A stretch of 64,000 nt of DNA from Streptomyces maremycinicus (GCF_001184025.1 NZ_BBYG01000024.1:1-64000), one strand, 5' to 3'; positions 43,938-52,977 are shown, numbered from the stretch's first letter. Notes: generated by a model from the sequence alone, not told the origin. Made by a program: numbers and translations.

Positions 43938-44656
43938 AGGATTCCCTCGACTTGAACGGGTGTACAGGGCGACGGGAATCTATGCCACCGGCAACGATCT
44001 TCGGAAGGGTCGGACGCACTGTCATCCGTTTGGCAACAGCCGCGAAACATAGGGCAGTTGAGACACCCGGCGGGAAGGCGGCGCGGGGTCCGCATTCGAT
44101 CCGCCGGACAGGACCTTGCATGCAATCGGGAGGGATTTCCCGGAGACAGGTCGGCGGACGGCGAGGCGGTAAGCGGCGGACGGCGAGGCGGCGAGCGGCG
44201 GACGGCGGGCGGCGGACGGCGGGCGGCGGACGGCGGGCGGCGGACGGCGGGCGGCGGACGGCGGGCGGCGGGCGGCGGGAACAGCGCAGCTTCCGACACC
44301 CGGCGCCTGGCCACCGGCACCTGGTCCCGGCCGCTCGGATACGGCCAACCTTGCTGGTTAGCGGCGTATTGCCGCTCCGTAAAGCCACACGTGGCAGCGC
44401 CCTTCCCGATCACCGTCCAGAGGCGACCTGTTGACCGGTTTTCGGACATCGATCTCCGCAGTGGTGACAGTCCCCGGACACCCTGAAACGATCTGTCGGC
44501 GCCCGAGCAGCGTCCGCCTCGTCCCGCGCCGCCTTCCGCCTTGTCTTCCACCTCGCCTCCCGCCGCAGGCCGACAGCCCGCGGTCTCCCCCGTTCTCGCA
44601 CCCCCTGCTGTTTCCCCGCGGCTGTCCGCAGACAGCCGGCGAAAGGAGCTGCCCGC
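43938..44656. promoter_or_regulatory. Divergent region between two protease genes
   Basis: 719 bases between the S8 gene (minus) and the M4 gene (plus), containing a 14-bp tandem array (44195-44278) in its centre. No gene is credible: ORFs here are repeat artefacts rich in RRPPSAA. Promoters for both proteases must lie at the two ends; no specific boxes could be named. Confidence 0.45.
44195..44278. repeat. 14-bp tandem repeat, six copies
   Basis: GCGGCGGACGGCGG is repeated head to tail five times exactly (44195-44264) and once with A to G (44265-44278). Degenerate relatives with GAGG spacers precede it from about 44150. Confidence 0.9.
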
Positions 44657-47005
44657 ATGTCCAACTCGCCCCTGAGAGCGCGTCGTTCGTCCGCTCTTGC
44701 GCGCACCGCGCGACGGCGCGGCCGGCCGGCGGCCGCGCTGGCCGCCGCGGTAGCGGTGCTCGCGATCACCGCTCCGACCGCCCAGCCCGCCTCGGCCCTG
44801 GACGACGGCTCAGGAACACCGGCCACCCGGCGCATCGACGCCGAGCCCAGACCCGGGGCGCGCGGCGTGACCCTGTCCCGCGCGCAGCGTGACCGACTGC
44901 TCGACCACGCCACCGAGTCCGCTCACGACACGGCCCGCGACCTGCGTATGGGCGCCGAGGAGGCGCTGGTCGCCGAGGACGTCGCGAAGGACGCCGACGG
45001 CACCGTGCACACGCGCTACTCCCGCACCTACGCCGGACTCCCGGTGATCGGCGCCGACCTGATCGTGCACGAGCGCGCGGGCGAACAGAGCGTCACGCGC
45101 ACCACGCCGGAAAGGCTTTCGGTGCCCGCGGCCAAGGCGGTGGTCTCCTCGGCCGCGGCCGAGAAGGCCGCGCTCGCGGCGGCCGACGAGGAGGGCTCCC
45201 CCACCTCCGGGCGGTCGGCCTCGAAGCGGTCGGCCTCGGCGCGGCAGGTCGTCTGGGCGGCGGAAGGCTCCTCCCGACTCGCGTGGGACATCGTTGTCAC
45301 CGGTGTGCGCGAGGATCGCACACCGAGCCGCGTCCATGTGATCACCGATGCCGTGACCGGCACCCGCCTCGCCTCCTACGACGATATCCACGCAGGTGAG
45401 GGCCACAGCCAGTACAGCGGCACGGTCCCCCTGGCGTCGGTGCGCAGCGCGGACGTCTTCCAGCTCGCCGACCCCCAGCGCGGCAACCACCGCACCTACG
45501 ACGTCACCGGCGGCGTGCGCACACTGGTGACGGACACCGACGACGTATGGGGCGACGGCAGTGCGGCCACGGCGCAGACGGCGGCGGTCGACGCCGCCTA
45601 CGGAGCCCAGCGGACCTGGGACTTCTACCACGACCGCTTCGGCCGCAACGGCATAGCCGACGACGGTGTCGGAGCCGTCACCAACGTGCACTACGGCACC
45701 AGCTACGCCAACGCGTTCTGGGACGACCTGTGCTTCTGCATGACGTACGGCGACGGCCTGGACGGCCGGCACCCGCTGACCGAACTGGACATCGCCGCAC
45801 ACGAGATGACCCACGGCGTCACCTCCGCCACGGCCGGTCTGATCTATACCGGCGAATCCGGCGGGCTCAACGAGGCCACCAGCGACATCATGGGCACCGC
45901 GGTGGAGTTCTTCGCGGACAACGCCCAGGACACACCCGACTTCCTCATCGGGGAGCTCGCGGACGTCCGCGGCACCGGCAGGCCCCTGCGCTACATGGAC
46001 CAGCCCTCCAAGGACGCCTCCGCAAAGGGAACGTCACAGGACTACTGGACCGCCGGGACGAAGAAGCTGGACCCGCACTTCAGCTCCGGTCCGGCCAACC
46101 ACTTCTTCTACCTGCTGGCCGAGGGCAGCGGCCGCACGACCGTCAAGGGAGTGACCTACGACAGCCCCACCTACGACGGCAGGCCGGTCGCCGCCCTGGG
46201 CCTGGCGAACGCCACCAACGTCTGGTACCGGGCGCTGACCCGCTACATGACGAGCACCACCGACTACGCCGGCGCTCGCACCGCCACCCTGCAAGCGGCC
46301 GCCGACCTGTTCGGCACCACCAGTGATGCCTACGAGACGGTCGCCGACGCGTGGGCGGCGGTCAACGTCGGTCCCCGCTACGTCAACCACATCGCTGCCG
46401 AGGCCCCCTCCACCCGCGACGCGGCCGTCGGCCAGCCGGTCAGCCGGCAGATCACCGCCACGTCCACCCGGCCCGGCGCGCTCACCTACGCGGCCACCGG
46501 ACTGCCCGACGGCCTGGCCCTCGGGGCGGCCGACGGCCGCATCACCGGCACGCCCACCCGCGCCGGCACCTTCACGGTCACCGTCACCCTCACCAACTCG
46601 GCGGCGGAGCGGCTCGACCTGTCCTACACGTGGACCGTCCTGGCCTCCGGCGGCGACCACTTCGTCAACCCCGACCGCTATGACATCCCCAACTGGAGGA
46701 CGATCGAGTCACCGCTGCGCGTCACCGGCCGCGCCGGTGAGGCGCCCTCGGACCTCAAGATCACCGTCGACCTGGTCCACGACTTCATCGGCGGCCAGAT
46801 CGTCGAGCTCGTCGCCGAGGACGGCACCGTGATCCTCGTCAAGGACTTCGTCTGGGACACCGGCACCGAGCTGCACGCCACGTTCACGGTCGACGCCTCC
46901 GCACTGCCCGCAGACGGCGTGTGGAAGCTGCGCGTCACCGACAACACCCCGGGGATCTTCACCGTCGACCCTGGCTACCTGGACCGCTGGTCCATGACCT
47001 TCTGA
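44657..47005 (+). CDS. Secreted M4 (thermolysin-like) metallopeptidase with P-domain
   Basis: 782 residues. Signal peptide 1-47; FTP/PepSY propeptide about 75-245; catalytic domain with H382-E383-x-x-H386 in AAHEMTHGV and third zinc ligand E406 in SGGLNEATSD; C-terminal M4 helix domain to about 575. Then a putative Ig-like domain (AVGQPVSRQITATS ... GLPDGLALGAADGRITGTP) and a P-domain (LKITVDLVHDFIGGQIVELVAEDG) about 670-782. Extracellular endopeptidase matured by propeptide removal. GGAG-type site (GAAAGGAG) precedes ATG. The P-domain resembles that of the subtilase at 37 kb. Confidence 0.95.
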   Translation: MSNSPLRARRSSALARTARRRGRPAAALAAAVAVLAITAPTAQPASALDDGSGTPATRRIDAEPRPGARGVTLSRAQRDRLLDHATESAHDTARDLRMGAEEALVAEDVAKDADGTVHTRYSRTYAGLPVIGADLIVHERAGEQSVTRTTPERLSVPAAKAVVSSAAAEKAALAAADEEGSPTSGRSASKRSASARQVVWAAEGSSRLAWDIVVTGVREDRTPSRVHVITDAVTGTRLASYDDIHAGEGHSQYSGTVPLASVRSADVFQLADPQRGNHRTYDVTGGVRTLVTDTDDVWGDGSAATAQTAAVDAAYGAQRTWDFYHDRFGRNGIADDGVGAVTNVHYGTSYANAFWDDLCFCMTYGDGLDGRHPLTELDIAAHEMTHGVTSATAGLIYTGESGGLNEATSDIMGTAVEFFADNAQDTPDFLIGELADVRGTGRPLRYMDQPSKDASAKGTSQDYWTAGTKKLDPHFSSGPANHFFYLLAEGSGRTTVKGVTYDSPTYDGRPVAALGLANATNVWYRALTRYMTSTTDYAGARTATLQAAADLFGTTSDAYETVADAWAAVNVGPRYVNHIAAEAPSTRDAAVGQPVSRQITATSTRPGALTYAATGLPDGLALGAADGRITGTPTRAGTFTVTVTLTNSAAERLDLSYTWTVLASGGDHFVNPDRYDIPNWRTIESPLRVTGRAGEAPSDLKITVDLVHDFIGGQIVELVAEDGTVILVKDFVWDTGTELHATFTVDASALPADGVWKLRVTDNTPGIFTVDPGYLDRWSMTF

Positions 47006-47139
47006 CGCCGCGTCCTTTGTCCGGACCCTGTGCGCGGCCGAAAGCCGCAGGCCGTACGCCCTGGCCCCGCGGACGACGAGGCGGGGATGGGGTGCTCCGC
47101 TTCACGCACAGCAGTGCAGCGCCTCAGCCGGGGACCCGG

Positions 47140-47180
47140 AGGGGCTGGGGCCGGTGATCACCCGCCGTCCCCAGTCCCCT
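47140..47180. terminator. Hairpin between M4 and sigma-GH genes
   Basis: AGGGGCTGGGG (47140-47150) pairs with CCCCAGTCCCCT (47169-47180) with one bulge, directly beyond the stop of the minus-strand gene and 135 bases beyond the M4 stop, so it can serve both converging genes. Confidence 0.55.
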
Positions 47181-47184
47181 CCCT

Positions 47185-49077
47185 TCAGCGCGCGGCCTGG
47201 AAGGCCCGGCCCGCCGCTGTGGCCGTCGAACCGTTCGTGAAGAGCCCGCTGTTCGGCTTCGCCGGGTCCGCGCCCAGCCCGAACCACGCGTACCGCTGCA
47301 CGTACGGCAGCGCGTCCAGCGCCTTGGTGGACGCGGTGACGAAGTCGGCCTGCTGCTGCGCGGACGGGAAGCGGGTCCCCTGGGAGAAGTCGATCAGCGC
47401 GTACTCGGTGAGCCAGATCGGCTTGTGGTAGCGCTCGTAGACCGATGAGAGGTACGACGTCAGCTGCTGCACGGCCTGCGGGGTGCGGAAGTCGCCGCCG
47501 TACCAGTGCAGCGTGATGAAGTCGACCCGGTACCCCTTCTCCTTCGCCCCGGACATGAACCGGTCCAGCCAGCCGCCGGCCGTGTCCGCGCCGTACGCCA
47601 CCGCCGGGCTGCCCAGCACCTTGCCCGCCGCCATCAGCCGGGGCCACAGCTCCAGCGCCTGATCGGCAGTCATGTTCGACTGCTGCGCCATGTCGGGCTC
47701 GTTGAACCCGAGGAGGTACGGCCCCTGCGCGCGTGCCTGCGCCAGCGAAGCGTCGGTCACCGACGAGGCCCCCCAGATCATCGGCACGAAGGAGGCCGAC
47801 CCCGGGGTCGTCACGCCCTGGTGCTGCGTGTTCCAGGTGTAGTACCAGCTCGCCCCGCTCGCGGCGAGCGCCTGGCTGACCCCGCCGAACGTCCACACGC
47901 CGACGCCCTTCTTGGCGCCGGAGACGACCTGCACGGGTGCCACCGTGCGCTGCGGGACGCTCGGCTTCACCGTCCGCTCCGGGGACGCCGAAGGGGAAGG
48001 GGACCGCGTACGGCTGGGACTGGAACCGGGACTCGGGCCGGCGGACGTGATCGCCACCGGCGTCGGTGGCGCGGCCGTCTCCGCCACCGGGGCGGCCGGG
48101 CCCGCCGTCAGCCGGCCGGCGACCAGCGTGGCCGCCGCGACGGCCGCTACCACCGCCGAGCCACCCACGACCACGCGCTTGCTCACCACCCGCCTGCCGG
48201 GACGCCCGTGCCGCCGGCGACGAGCACCGCCCGAAGCGGACTCCCCGGTTACGGTGCCGGAACCCCCGGCGGCCATGGCGAGCACCCGCGCCGGATCGAA
48301 ACCGGGCGGCACGGCCACCAGCGGAAGGCCGCTCAGCAGCCGGTCCATCGGCAGCAGCCCCTGCTCCAGGCCCTCGCACACCCCACAGCCACGTATGTGA
48401 CGGCCGAACCGCTTACGCCACAGGGGACCCGGTGTGCCGTCCCAGGGCAAGGCGATCTCGTCCAGCTCCGCACAGCGCGGGTCGGCCGCCAGTGCCCGCA
48501 CCACACACCGCGAGATCTCCATCTGCTTCTTCATGCGCTGCACCCGCACCGCGGCATGCCGGTCGGACAGCCCCAGCGCACCGGCGAGTTCGGCGCGCTC
48601 CAGTTCGCCGGTCTCCTCCAGCCACCACAGGGACAGCAGCTCCTGGTCGTCCGGGTCGAGCCAGCGTGTGGCCTCGGCGACCTCACGGCGCTGCTCGGTC
48701 AGCCCCAGCCGCAGGATGGTCAGCCCGGCGAAGTCCAGGGCGGGATCGGTGATCGCCTCCGCGTCGTCCAGGTGCGCCCTGCGGTCCCGGTCCGCGGCCC
48801 GCGACTGCTCCCGGTTTCGTACCTGCCGGATCGTGATCGCGACCAGCCACGACCGGAACGCCGACGGATCCCGCAGCTTCGGCAGCCCCCGCACCATGCG
48901 CAACAGCGTCTCCTGTACGACGTCGTCGACATCGGCGTGACCTTTCAGGGCCCGGCCGACGATGTTGTAGACCAGCGGCAGGCACTGGGTCACCAGGTGC
49001 TCCAGTGCCGCTCGGTCACCCGCGCGGGCGGCCGTCACCGCGCCGGGGCCGGGTCCACTCCGGTGGATCTTGGGCAT
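47185..49077 (-). CDS. ECF-type sigma factor fused to zinc-finger anti-sigma-like region, TM helix and GH128 domain
   Basis: 630 residues from ATG 49077 (GGAGG 10 bases upstream; a longer frame was rejected). Residues about 18-95: sigma region 2 (VYNIVGRALKGHADVDDVVQETLLRMV, AFRSWLVAITIRQVRN). About 125-190: region 4 HTH (ELLSLWWLEETGELERAELAGALGLSDRHAAVRVQRM). H227-x3-C231-x2-C234 is the anti-sigma zinc motif. About 301-321: single TM helix (VVVGGSAVVAAVAAATLVAG). Ser/Pro linker to 385. About 390-628: glycoside hydrolase cc/GH128 domain with GFNEPD (acid/base E460) and WLTEYA (nucleophile E558), active residues intact. Topology predicts sigma inside, hydrolase outside. GH128 enzymes act on beta-1,3-glucans. 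Likely a membrane-tethered sigma responding to glucan, freed by proteolysis or conformational change; that mechanism is inference. Divergent from a thaumatin-like gene. Confidence 0.93.
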   Translation of the reverse strand: MPKIHRSGPGPGAVTAARAGDRAALEHLVTQCLPLVYNIVGRALKGHADVDDVVQETLLRMVRGLPKLRDPSAFRSWLVAITIRQVRNREQSRAADRDRRAHLDDAEAITDPALDFAGLTILRLGLTEQRREVAEATRWLDPDDQELLSLWWLEETGELERAELAGALGLSDRHAAVRVQRMKKQMEISRCVVRALAADPRCAELDEIALPWDGTPGPLWRKRFGRHIRGCGVCEGLEQGLLPMDRLLSGLPLVAVPPGFDPARVLAMAAGGSGTVTGESASGGARRRRHGRPGRRVVSKRVVVGGSAVVAAVAAATLVAGRLTAGPAAPVAETAAPPTPVAITSAGPSPGSSPSRTRSPSPSASPERTVKPSVPQRTVAPVQVVSGAKKGVGVWTFGGVSQALAASGASWYYTWNTQHQGVTTPGSASFVPMIWGASSVTDASLAQARAQGPYLLGFNEPDMAQQSNMTADQALELWPRLMAAGKVLGSPAVAYGADTAGGWLDRFMSGAKEKGYRVDFITLHWYGGDFRTPQAVQQLTSYLSSVYERYHKPIWLTEYALIDFSQGTRFPSAQQQADFVTASTKALDALPYVQRYAWFGLGADPAKPNSGLFTNGSTATAAGRAFQAAR

Positions 49078-49267
49078 ATGGGTCTGTTCCTCCGTGCGGG
49101 GTCGGGCTGTCGGAACGGAGACCCTGCGACGCACACGAGGACAACAGAAAAACAGGCGAGCCGACATCGACATCTGTTCGGCTCCGCGATTCATGTTGTA
49201 CAGCCCTCGTCGACCAGGTCACCGAAAGGCAGGGACACGTCTGGTACCGCCCGAGAAAGGCACAAGG
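49078..49267. promoter_or_regulatory. Divergent promoter region of sigma-GH128 and thaumatin-like genes
   Basis: 190 bases between the two starts. An AT-richer patch with ATTCATGTTGTACAG (49191-49205) is in its middle. I could not assign an ECF -35/-10 pair, but this is the obvious place for a promoter recognised by the fused sigma factor. Confidence 0.5.
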
Positions 49268-50296
49268 ATGGCACGAGGACGCAGGAGACACGGCGCGAGA
49301 CCACCGCGCCGCCGCCGGTGGTACGCCGGCGCGGCCGCCGTCGCGATGGCCGTCACCGCGCTGATCACCTACGGCACATGGACACCGTCGTCCGGAACCG
49401 GCGCCGTGGGCACGGCGGACCGTCAAACGGCGGACCGTCAGACGGCCGCGGCCCGCCCGGCCGGCACACCGACACCGTCCACCCCGGCGACCTCCCCGGG
49501 CCGCAGCGCCTCGCCCAGCGCTCTTGCCGAGCCCGAGGCGTCACCGAAGAGCATCCCGAAGCCGACGGCCACCGCGACGGACACGCCGGCCGAGGCCCGG
49601 CAGCCGGCCACCGCACCCGCGGGCGAACGCCTGATCACCGTCGTCAACAAGACCCACGAGACGGTCTGGGCCATCGTCACCGACACCCCCGTCTACCCGG
49701 CGGGCCGCAAGCTCGCCCCCGGCCAGAGCCTCTCGCTGACCGTGGCGAACGACTGGGGCGGCCGTATCTGGGGCCGTACCGGCTGCACCGGCACGGCCGC
49801 GGGCCACTGCGCGACCGGCGACTGCACCAGCGTATGCGGTGGCGGCAAACCGCCCACCACCCTCGGCGAGTTCTCCTTCGACGCGTACGCCGGCATGGAC
49901 TTCTACGACGTCAGCATGGTCGACGGCTTCAACCTGCCCATGTGGATCAATATCTCCCACACCACGACCACCGACCCGGTCAGCTCCGCGGGCTGCTACA
50001 AGGGCGTCTGCACCTCGCAGGTCGACTGCCCCAAGGCGATGCAGGCCCTCGAGGGCGGCCGGGAGATCGGCTGCGAACCGCCGTGCGCGGCGTTCGGCGG
50101 CGATACGTACTGCTGCCGTGGCGCCTGGGCGGGCCGCGACAACTGCGTGCCGTCCAAGTGGCCGGTCGACTACACCCAGGTCTTCAAGCGAGCCGCGTCC
50201 TACGCCTACTCCTACGCCTTCGACGACGGGGCGACCATGCCCTGCCAGGGAGCCTGCTACTACCGGGTGACCTTCGGCACGACGAACGGAACCTAA
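49268..50296 (+). CDS. Thaumatin-like protein, membrane-anchored or secreted
   Basis: 342 residues from ATG 49268. Residues 1-20 are Arg-rich, 21-38 hydrophobic (AGAAAVAMAVTALITYG): uncleaved anchor or signal. Residues 45-115 are a Thr/Pro/Ala linker. About 118-342 is a thaumatin domain: ITVVNKTHETVWA, GRIWGRTGC, GDCTSVCGGG, TLGEFSFDAYAGMDFYDVSMVDGFNLPM (family core) and many Cys (CYKGVC, CCRGAW) for disulfides. Plant thaumatin-like proteins bind beta-1,3-glucans and damage fungi. Pairing with a GH128-bearing sigma factor on the other strand suggests shared glucan biology. Confidence 0.92.
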   Translation: MARGRRRHGARPPRRRRWYAGAAAVAMAVTALITYGTWTPSSGTGAVGTADRQTADRQTAAARPAGTPTPSTPATSPGRSASPSALAEPEASPKSIPKPTATATDTPAEARQPATAPAGERLITVVNKTHETVWAIVTDTPVYPAGRKLAPGQSLSLTVANDWGGRIWGRTGCTGTAAGHCATGDCTSVCGGGKPPTTLGEFSFDAYAGMDFYDVSMVDGFNLPMWINISHTTTTDPVSSAGCYKGVCTSQVDCPKAMQALEGGREIGCEPPCAAFGGDTYCCRGAWAGRDNCVPSKWPVDYTQVFKRAASYAYSYAFDDGATMPCQGACYYRVTFGTTNGT

Positions 50297-50548
50297 CAGT
50301 CCGGCACACGAAGCCCACAACACCGACAGGCAGCAGGAGCTGCGGCGCACGCGGGCGTTGAAAGGCCTGCCGGTCACTCCTTGGTGGCGCGGCTGCCAAG
50401 CGTCCACGGACGAGGAAGGGGGCTACTTCTGCCGGTGGTTCTGCATGGTCCGCCCCCGGATACCCATGATCGACTTGCCGGGGGCGTCGGGGTGAACGGT
50501 TTTCCCCTGACCCGAAACGATCACACCACTCGGTACAGGAGCATGGAC

Positions 50549-50983
50549 ATGCGCAGATTCAAAGGTGCCCTCGCGGCGGTCGCGGCTCTGGCCGCCTTCG
50601 CGGGGGTGGGTGTCGCGGCGGCGCCGGCGCAAGCCGCGACCTACTGCTCCACCAAGGGCCAGAAGTACTTCTGCGAGTACGGCGTCTCGACCACGAAGCT
50701 GGCCAACGGGACGAAGGAGGAGTTCGTCGTCGGTGCCGATCACGCGGTGTGGACGAACTGGACCTACCCCGACGGCTCCTGGAACGGATGGGTGTCCATG
50801 GGCGGGTGGGTCAAGAGCCGCATCACCGTCGACGCCCAGCAGGAGACCAGCGACGCGATCATCATCATGTCGGCTGTCGGCAAGGACGACAACTACTGGT
50901 TCCGGATCCGTAGTTCCAGCGGCTCCTGGACGAAGTGGCAGGTGAGCTGCGTCGTCGAACCCGATGGCGCGGGCTGCCCGTGA
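50549..50983 (+). CDS. Secreted hypothetical protein, 144 aa
   Basis: Two close ATGs; 50549 is preferred because AGGAG is 7 bases upstream. Signal peptide 1-29 (LAAVAALAAFAGVGVAAAPAQA). The mature part is Trp-rich and probably all-beta: EEFVVGADHAVWTNWTYPDGSWNGWVSMGGWV, DNYWFRIRSSSGSWTKWQ, with four Cys. The pattern resembles five-bladed fucose-lectin-like or tachylectin-like short repeats but is too short to call. It follows the thaumatin-like gene by 250 bases and may belong with it. Confidence 0.82.
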   Translation: MRRFKGALAAVAALAAFAGVGVAAAPAQAATYCSTKGQKYFCEYGVSTTKLANGTKEEFVVGADHAVWTNWTYPDGSWNGWVSMGGWVKSRITVDAQQETSDAIIIMSAVGKDDNYWFRIRSSSGSWTKWQVSCVVEPDGAGCP

Positions 50984-51241
50984 CCGCCGCAGGCGCGCGG
51001 TACCGGACCCACACCGCGTAGCCGAGAAGGCATCTCGGCAGAGACCGGCCAGGACGCCACAATGGCAACGGCCCACCGCCGCAGCACGGCCTTCGCCTCC
51101 TGGCACCCTGAGCGCTGACCGCCTCCGCCGTCCGCTCGCACGCTGCTCGATCACCACCGGCGCAGTGGACTGTGCACCGTGCCGGTACCGCCGCTGCTCC
51201 CACCGGGACGGCGGCCTCCGGAAGTGGACGGTGTGGTGTGG

Positions 51242-51943
51242 TCAGGCTCGGTGCGAGTCGGGCCGCGTCGGTGCGGGTGTCCGACGCAGGTACTCCTGTA
51301 CGGCACTTTCGGGTATCCGCAAGGACCTGCGGACACGGATCACCGGCAAGTGACCTCTGCGCACCAGGCGGTGGACGGCAATTCTCGACATCCGCATGAC
51401 CGCGGCTGCCTCAGCCACGGTCAGGACGGTGATCTCTTCGCCGAGGAAAGGGAGTAAGGGCGCCTCCGGCTGGCTCTGCTCCCCGGGGGTCGACGGCTGT
51501 GAGGGCCTGTCGGTGACTTGCTCGTGAGCGGCCTTCACTGATGCCAGACGTATGACGGCGAGCCTGAGAGCCGCCCGAAGCTCTTGGGAGGTGGCGTCGT
51601 CGAGTTCGTCCCAGTGCAGGAGGTGGATTGCTTCAGCAGCGTTCGAGAGGGTCTCGGCCGCTTGGGCTTCGTCCTGAACGCGCATGCTGTGCAGTGCGGT
51701 TCGCAAAGGTTCGAGGCCCGCGTCGTCACCGGTCAGAGCATCGAGCGCGGTAAGGATCTCCGTGGCCAGCTTTCCTGCTGCGGCGGAGCCGCCTCCGTGC
51801 GCGATGACGTTGCGCAGATGCGCCATGGCGCGAAGGGCGCTTGCCGGGCGCACCGGAGTCCCGTCCCGCAGGCGTCGGACTGCGTCAGTGCCTGGTGGTG
51901 AGGAGTTCGGCGGTGCGTCGCATTCGTCGTCCCGGCTGGTCAT
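51242..51943 (-). CDS. Protein with C-terminal excisionase-type HTH
   Basis: 233 residues from ATG 51943 (GGGTGAG upstream). N-terminal 170 residues are helical (SALRAMAHLRNVIAHGGGSAAAGKLATEILTALDAL; LRTALHSMRVQDEAQAAETLSNAAEAIHLL), of unknown family. Residues about 172-233 carry the Xis/MerR-like HTH: LTVAEAAAVMRMSRIAVHRLVRRGHLPVIRVRRSLRIPESAV. A DNA-binding role is likely; targets unknown. The frame stays open upstream through a G-rich tandem tract to 52144, but composition there is repeat-derived. Confidence 0.82.
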   Translation of the reverse strand: MTSRDDECDAPPNSSPPGTDAVRRLRDGTPVRPASALRAMAHLRNVIAHGGGSAAAGKLATEILTALDALTGDDAGLEPLRTALHSMRVQDEAQAAETLSNAAEAIHLLHWDELDDATSQELRAALRLAVIRLASVKAAHEQVTDRPSQPSTPGEQSQPEAPLLPFLGEEITVLTVAEAAAVMRMSRIAVHRLVRRGHLPVIRVRRSLRIPESAVQEYLRRTPAPTRPDSHRA

Positions 51944-52291
51944 CGCGCTCACCCTTCTGCTCTTCTTGGCGCACGCTCCCGTGAAGTATGTGGTGATGCT
52001 TGCCCCGCCTTCGGGGGTCCATCCTTCGGGGGGGGGGCCGTCCTTCAGGGGGGCCGTCCTTCGGGGGTCCGTTCTCCGGGGGTCCGCCCTTTGTCGACCA
52101 GGACTTGCGCGAAAGTGCGACGAAGCCCGGGCGAGCCCGTACAAGCCTCTGTGACCCGCTGGGTGGCGGAGGGCAGATCTGGGTACGGCTACTCAGGCTC
52201 CAAGCCGTCCGGTCCCGCAGACTCCCCGCGTGGGGTGGACGCAGACCGCCCAGCTTGGCCCGCACCTCGGGCTCGGTTGCTGGAGGCAGCG
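51944..52291. other. Upstream region of HTH gene with G-rich tandem repeats
   Basis: No gene seen. 52004-52090 holds about five imperfect 14-17-base units of the form CCGTCCTTCGGGGGT, including a run of ten G at 52028-52037, some 85 bases before the HTH gene start. Confidence 0.5.
52004..52090. repeat. Imperfect tandem repeat with G10 run
   Basis: Units CCGCCTTCGGGGGT, CCATCCTTCGG(G), CCGTCCTTCAGGGGGG, CCGTCCTTCGGGGGT, CCGTTCTCCGGGGGT; homopolymer length varies between units, as expected from slippage. Confidence 0.8.
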
Positions 52292-52675
52292 TCACCACAG
52301 GCGCAGGAAGCTCCGTACGTCGTCATAGCCGTCCTGGGCCCGACCGTCCACGTCTGACGGGTCCGCCTCGGCCCTCGCCGCCAGCGACACCGCCAGCGCG
52401 AGGGCCTCATCGCTGAGTCGACCGAAGCGTCGAGCGGTATGGCCCAGGCACAGGCCGGCCAGCCCGAGCAGCGGACTACCCGACACAGCCCGCGTCCCGA
52501 CCTCCATGCACCAGTGCTCGACGAACTCCCGGTCGTCGTCGTTCAACGCACTCCCCACCAGGACGCTCGCTGCCTCGGTCTCGTGCGAGCGGTCGCCCAG
52601 GGCCCGCTCCAGCGTCTCGACCACAACCTCGTGAGGCAGCGCGGGAGGGTTCCGGAAGCTCCGATGCGTATGCAC
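52292..52675 (-). CDS. Hypothetical helical protein, 127 aa
   Basis: ATG 52675. Alpha-helical composition with PHEVVVETLERALGDRSHETEAASVLVGSAL, REFVEHWCMEVGTRAV and LLGLAGLCLGHTARRFGRLSDEALALAVSLAARAE, reminiscent of HEAT-like short repeat proteins common in Streptomyces. No signal peptide. I do not recognise a named function. It lies upstream of the HTH gene on the same strand with a repeat-containing gap, so co-transcription is uncertain. Confidence 0.75.
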   Translation of the reverse strand: MHTHRSFRNPPALPHEVVVETLERALGDRSHETEAASVLVGSALNDDDREFVEHWCMEVGTRAVSGSPLLGLAGLCLGHTARRFGRLSDEALALAVSLAARAEADPSDVDGRAQDGYDDVRSFLRLW

Positions 52676-52977
52676 TCCGTGAGACTACGCGGATCCACAA
52701 CACGGGGCGGACGTTGACTGATGCGGCATTAAGGCCTGTTGCGAAAGTGGATCTTGGTCCTTCGTGATCATGTCTTGTGGGACTGCCGGATCTCGGCACA
52801 GCTGGTGGCAGCTGAGCCGCCATCCCGAGTAGTCACGGCTCCCCCTCCCCTCTCGCCGACGAAGCCTTCCACGGCCCTCACCGTTTCAGTCGAATGAGGA
52901 ATCGCCCACTGACCTGCTCGGATGCCAACCGAACTCCTCAATCACAGCAGCCGCCAACAGCACTCCCGCAACAGGCC
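52676..52977. other. Gap with possible IS-end remnant
   Basis: 302 bases with no gene. GGCCTGTTGCGAAAGTGGAT near 52733-52752 looks to me like the terminal region of a Streptomyces insertion sequence, but no partner end or transposase is visible. Confidence 0.3.

Noticed and set aside
42339-43955. 538-residue plus-strand ORF opposite the large subtilase
   Set aside because: Antisense shadow; composition almost only Gly, Ala, Val, Asp, Arg.
44150-44278. Tandem GC repeats as a CRISPR array
   Set aside because: Units are directly adjacent with no unique spacers, and there are no cas genes.
47506-50361. 951-residue plus-strand ORF
   Set aside because: Arg/His/Pro-rich shadow of the sigma-GH128 and thaumatin genes in another frame, typical of high-GC DNA.
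52733-52790. Insertion-sequence end
   Set aside because: Only a faint resemblance from memory; no inverted partner or transposase, so not listed as a mobile element.
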